Below, in pieces: positions 5,965-6,766 of a DNA stretch of 6,766 nt. The notes under the pieces are model-generated. The model saw only the letters and a list, made by a program, of their open reading frames with translations, did no database searches and was not told the DNA's origin. Each line of letters opens with the position of its first letter. The first letter of the stretch is position 1. This DNA comes from Planctomycetaceae bacterium (GTDB lineage Bacteria > Planctomycetota > Planctomycetia > Planctomycetales > Planctomycetaceae). The stretch lies in NCBI GenBank assembly GCA_020426065.1, contig JAGQQT010000225.1, forward strand, positions 1 to 6,766. Reading direction: 5' to 3'. Made by a program: the position numbers and the translations under genes.

Positions 5965-6034
5965 CGTCACTCAGCGGGAGTCTGCATGCGGCTCAGAACT
6001 TGCTTTGCCAATCTTTAACACGACACAGGAAATC

Positions 6035-6571
6035 ATGAGCAAAAACTATCGCAAAGATGTCGACCAGGCCACTGCTGATCTGGACTTTGACAAGAAAAAG
6101 TATCAGGTCGTATTCGACACCACACTCGGCAAAATCACCCTGGACATGTGGGCTGATGTCGCTCCTGAACATTGTCGAAATATCATCGGTTTGACCAAAG
6201 TCGGTTTCTACAACGGCATTATCGCTCACCGGGTCATTCCTGATTTCGTGGTTCAGATTGGCTGCCCGCACGGCACAGGAACGGGCGGACCGGGATACAC
6301 CATCAAACAGGAATTCAACAGCAAGCCGCACGAAGCCGGCGTACTTTCCATGGCCCGTACGAATGACCCGAACTCTGCCGGTTCGCAGTTCTTCATCTGC
6401 CTGGGTCGTGTGCCGCACCTGGATAATCAATACACAGTGTTCGGAAAAACGGCTGATCAGGATTCGCTGGATGTGGTTTTGAAAATCGGTGGCGTCAAAA
6501 CAGATGCCCGCGACAAACCCCTGCAGGAAGTCAAAATTAACGACAGCCGAGTGATTGAACAGGATAAATAA
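6035..6571 (+). CDS. Cyclophilin-type peptidyl-prolyl cis-trans isomerase, cytoplasmic
   Basis: Speeds cis-trans isomerisation of proline peptide bonds and so assists protein folding. The 178-residue product has no signal peptide and is a single cyclophilin domain (about 23-175) behind a charged 20-residue lead. Active-site residues seen are R66 in HRVIPDF, F71, Q74, the loop GTGTGGPGY (80-88), AGVLSMARTNDPNSAGSQFF (101-120) with F120, and HLDNQYTVFG (128-137). The position of human cyclophilin A W121 is H128 here, a change common in bacterial members and linked to weak cyclosporin binding. The GTGTGGPGY loop resembles eukaryotic-type cyclophilins more than E. coli PpiB. The ATG at 6035 is chosen because AGGA lies 4 bases upstream (6027-6030). 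An in-frame TTG at 6005 would add ten residues without homology and has no such site. A strong hairpin follows the stop. The client proteins are unknown. Confidence 0.94.
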   Translation: MSKNYRKDVDQATADLDFDKKKYQVVFDTTLGKITLDMWADVAPEHCRNIIGLTKVGFYNGIIAHRVIPDFVVQIGCPHGTGTGGPGYTIKQEFNSKPHEAGVLSMARTNDPNSAGSQFFICLGRVPHLDNQYTVFGKTADQDSLDVVLKIGGVKTDARDKPLQEVKINDSRVIEQDK

Positions 6572-6575
6572 ACCG

Positions 6576-6617
6576 CAGCCAGCCCGGCTCCTCAAGAGCC
6601 GGGCCTGATCCTGGCTG
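6576..6617 (+). terminator. Two-tier stem-loop after the cyclophilin gene, probable terminator
   Basis: CCCGGCTC (6583-6590) and GAGCCGGG (6596-6603) form a perfect 8-base GC-rich stem with loop CTCAA. A second tier pairs CAGCCAG (6576-6582) with CTGGCTG (6611-6617), leaving a 7-base bulge on the 3' side. It begins 5 bases after the stop codon and ends 17 bases before the next start. There is only a short CTT rather than a T-tract, so termination may be partial, or the hairpin may protect the upstream mRNA. Confidence 0.65.
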
Positions 6618-6634
6618 GCTTAAGGACACCTCAC

Positions 6635-6766
6635 GTGAGCACATCTGATTCGTCAGGTCTTTCCACTGACTCCCCGACCAGCACTCCACCGGGGTTGATC
6701 GGAAAGATCGGTCTGATTGTCCTGCTCCTGCTGATCATACCCGCCCTGTCTTTCGTCTGGATTCAG
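6635..6766 (+). CDS. N-terminal part of a membrane-anchored protein, cut by window end
   Basis: The frame runs open for 44 codons from a GTG at 6635 to the window end. AAGGA at 6622-6626 sits 8 bases before the GTG, the best ribosome binding site in the window, which decides the start. The visible protein begins with a Ser/Thr/Pro-rich cytoplasmic stretch (about 1-20), then GLIGK and a strongly hydrophobic helix at about 23-42 (KIGLIVLLLLIIPALSFVWI). It could be a signal anchor or the first of several helices. No family can be named from this fragment. The terminator-like hairpin upstream suggests a new transcript or attenuated read-through from the cyclophilin gene. Confidence 0.65.
   Translation, partial: MSTSDSSGLSTDSPTSTPPGLIGKIGLIVLLLLIIPALSFVWIQ

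Noticed and set aside
6005..6034. TTG start for the cyclophilin
   Set aside because: It adds ten residues with no family similarity, while the ATG at 6035 has AGGA just upstream.
1..6766. CRISPR array, insertion sequence, tRNA, phage or defence system
   Set aside because: No regularly spaced repeats, transposase, integrase, tRNA fold or known defence domain was seen on either strand.

Overview
The window looks like an ordinary stretch of chromosome from a planctomycete. The main reasons are a short protein that opens with a two-CxxC zinc ribbon followed by a low-complexity linker and one membrane helix, and the mix of a family 4 uracil-DNA glycosylase, an isolated rhamnulokinase and an APS-reductase-type CysH. 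Shine-Dalgarno sequences are also weak or absent before several genes. This placement is an inference from gene content and style; no rRNA or other marker gene is present to settle it.

Layout, all on the + strand: (1) positions 2-547, 3' part of a family 4 [4Fe-4S] uracil-DNA glycosylase, cut by the window start; (2) 550-2034, rhamnulokinase rhaB, only 2 bases after the glycosylase stop; (3) 2186-2767, small zinc-ribbon, single-pass membrane protein of unknown role; (4) 2898-3524, HAD-superfamily phosphatase resembling YihX; (5) 3797-4900, ZIP-family metal transporter with a signal peptide, eight predicted helices and a His-rich loop; (6) 5125-5916, CysH-type sulfonucleotide reductase with [4Fe-4S] cysteines; (7) 6035-6571, cytoplasmic cyclophilin-type peptidyl-prolyl isomerase; (8) 6635-6766, first 44 codons of a membrane protein with a good ribosome binding site. 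Gaps of about 60 to 270 bases separate the genes after rhaB, so most are probably transcribed separately. Only the glycosylase and rhaB look translationally coupled.

The genes do not form one obvious pathway. They cover DNA repair, rhamnose catabolism, a phosphatase, metal transport, assimilatory sulfate reduction and protein folding. Several products bind metal or iron-sulfur clusters, but that may be coincidence.

I found no CRISPR array, insertion sequence, tRNA, rRNA, phage gene or recognisable defence system, and I do not think the window contains a clear new multi-gene system. The points most worth a second look are: a CysH with a non-canonical nucleotide loop and a CGIN active-site tail; a ZIP transporter with lysine at a normally acidic metal-site position; an 11-base palindrome of the form TGAT-N3-ATCA upstream of both the ZIP gene and cysH and seen nowhere else in the window by eye; and structured, gene-free leaders before those same two genes.
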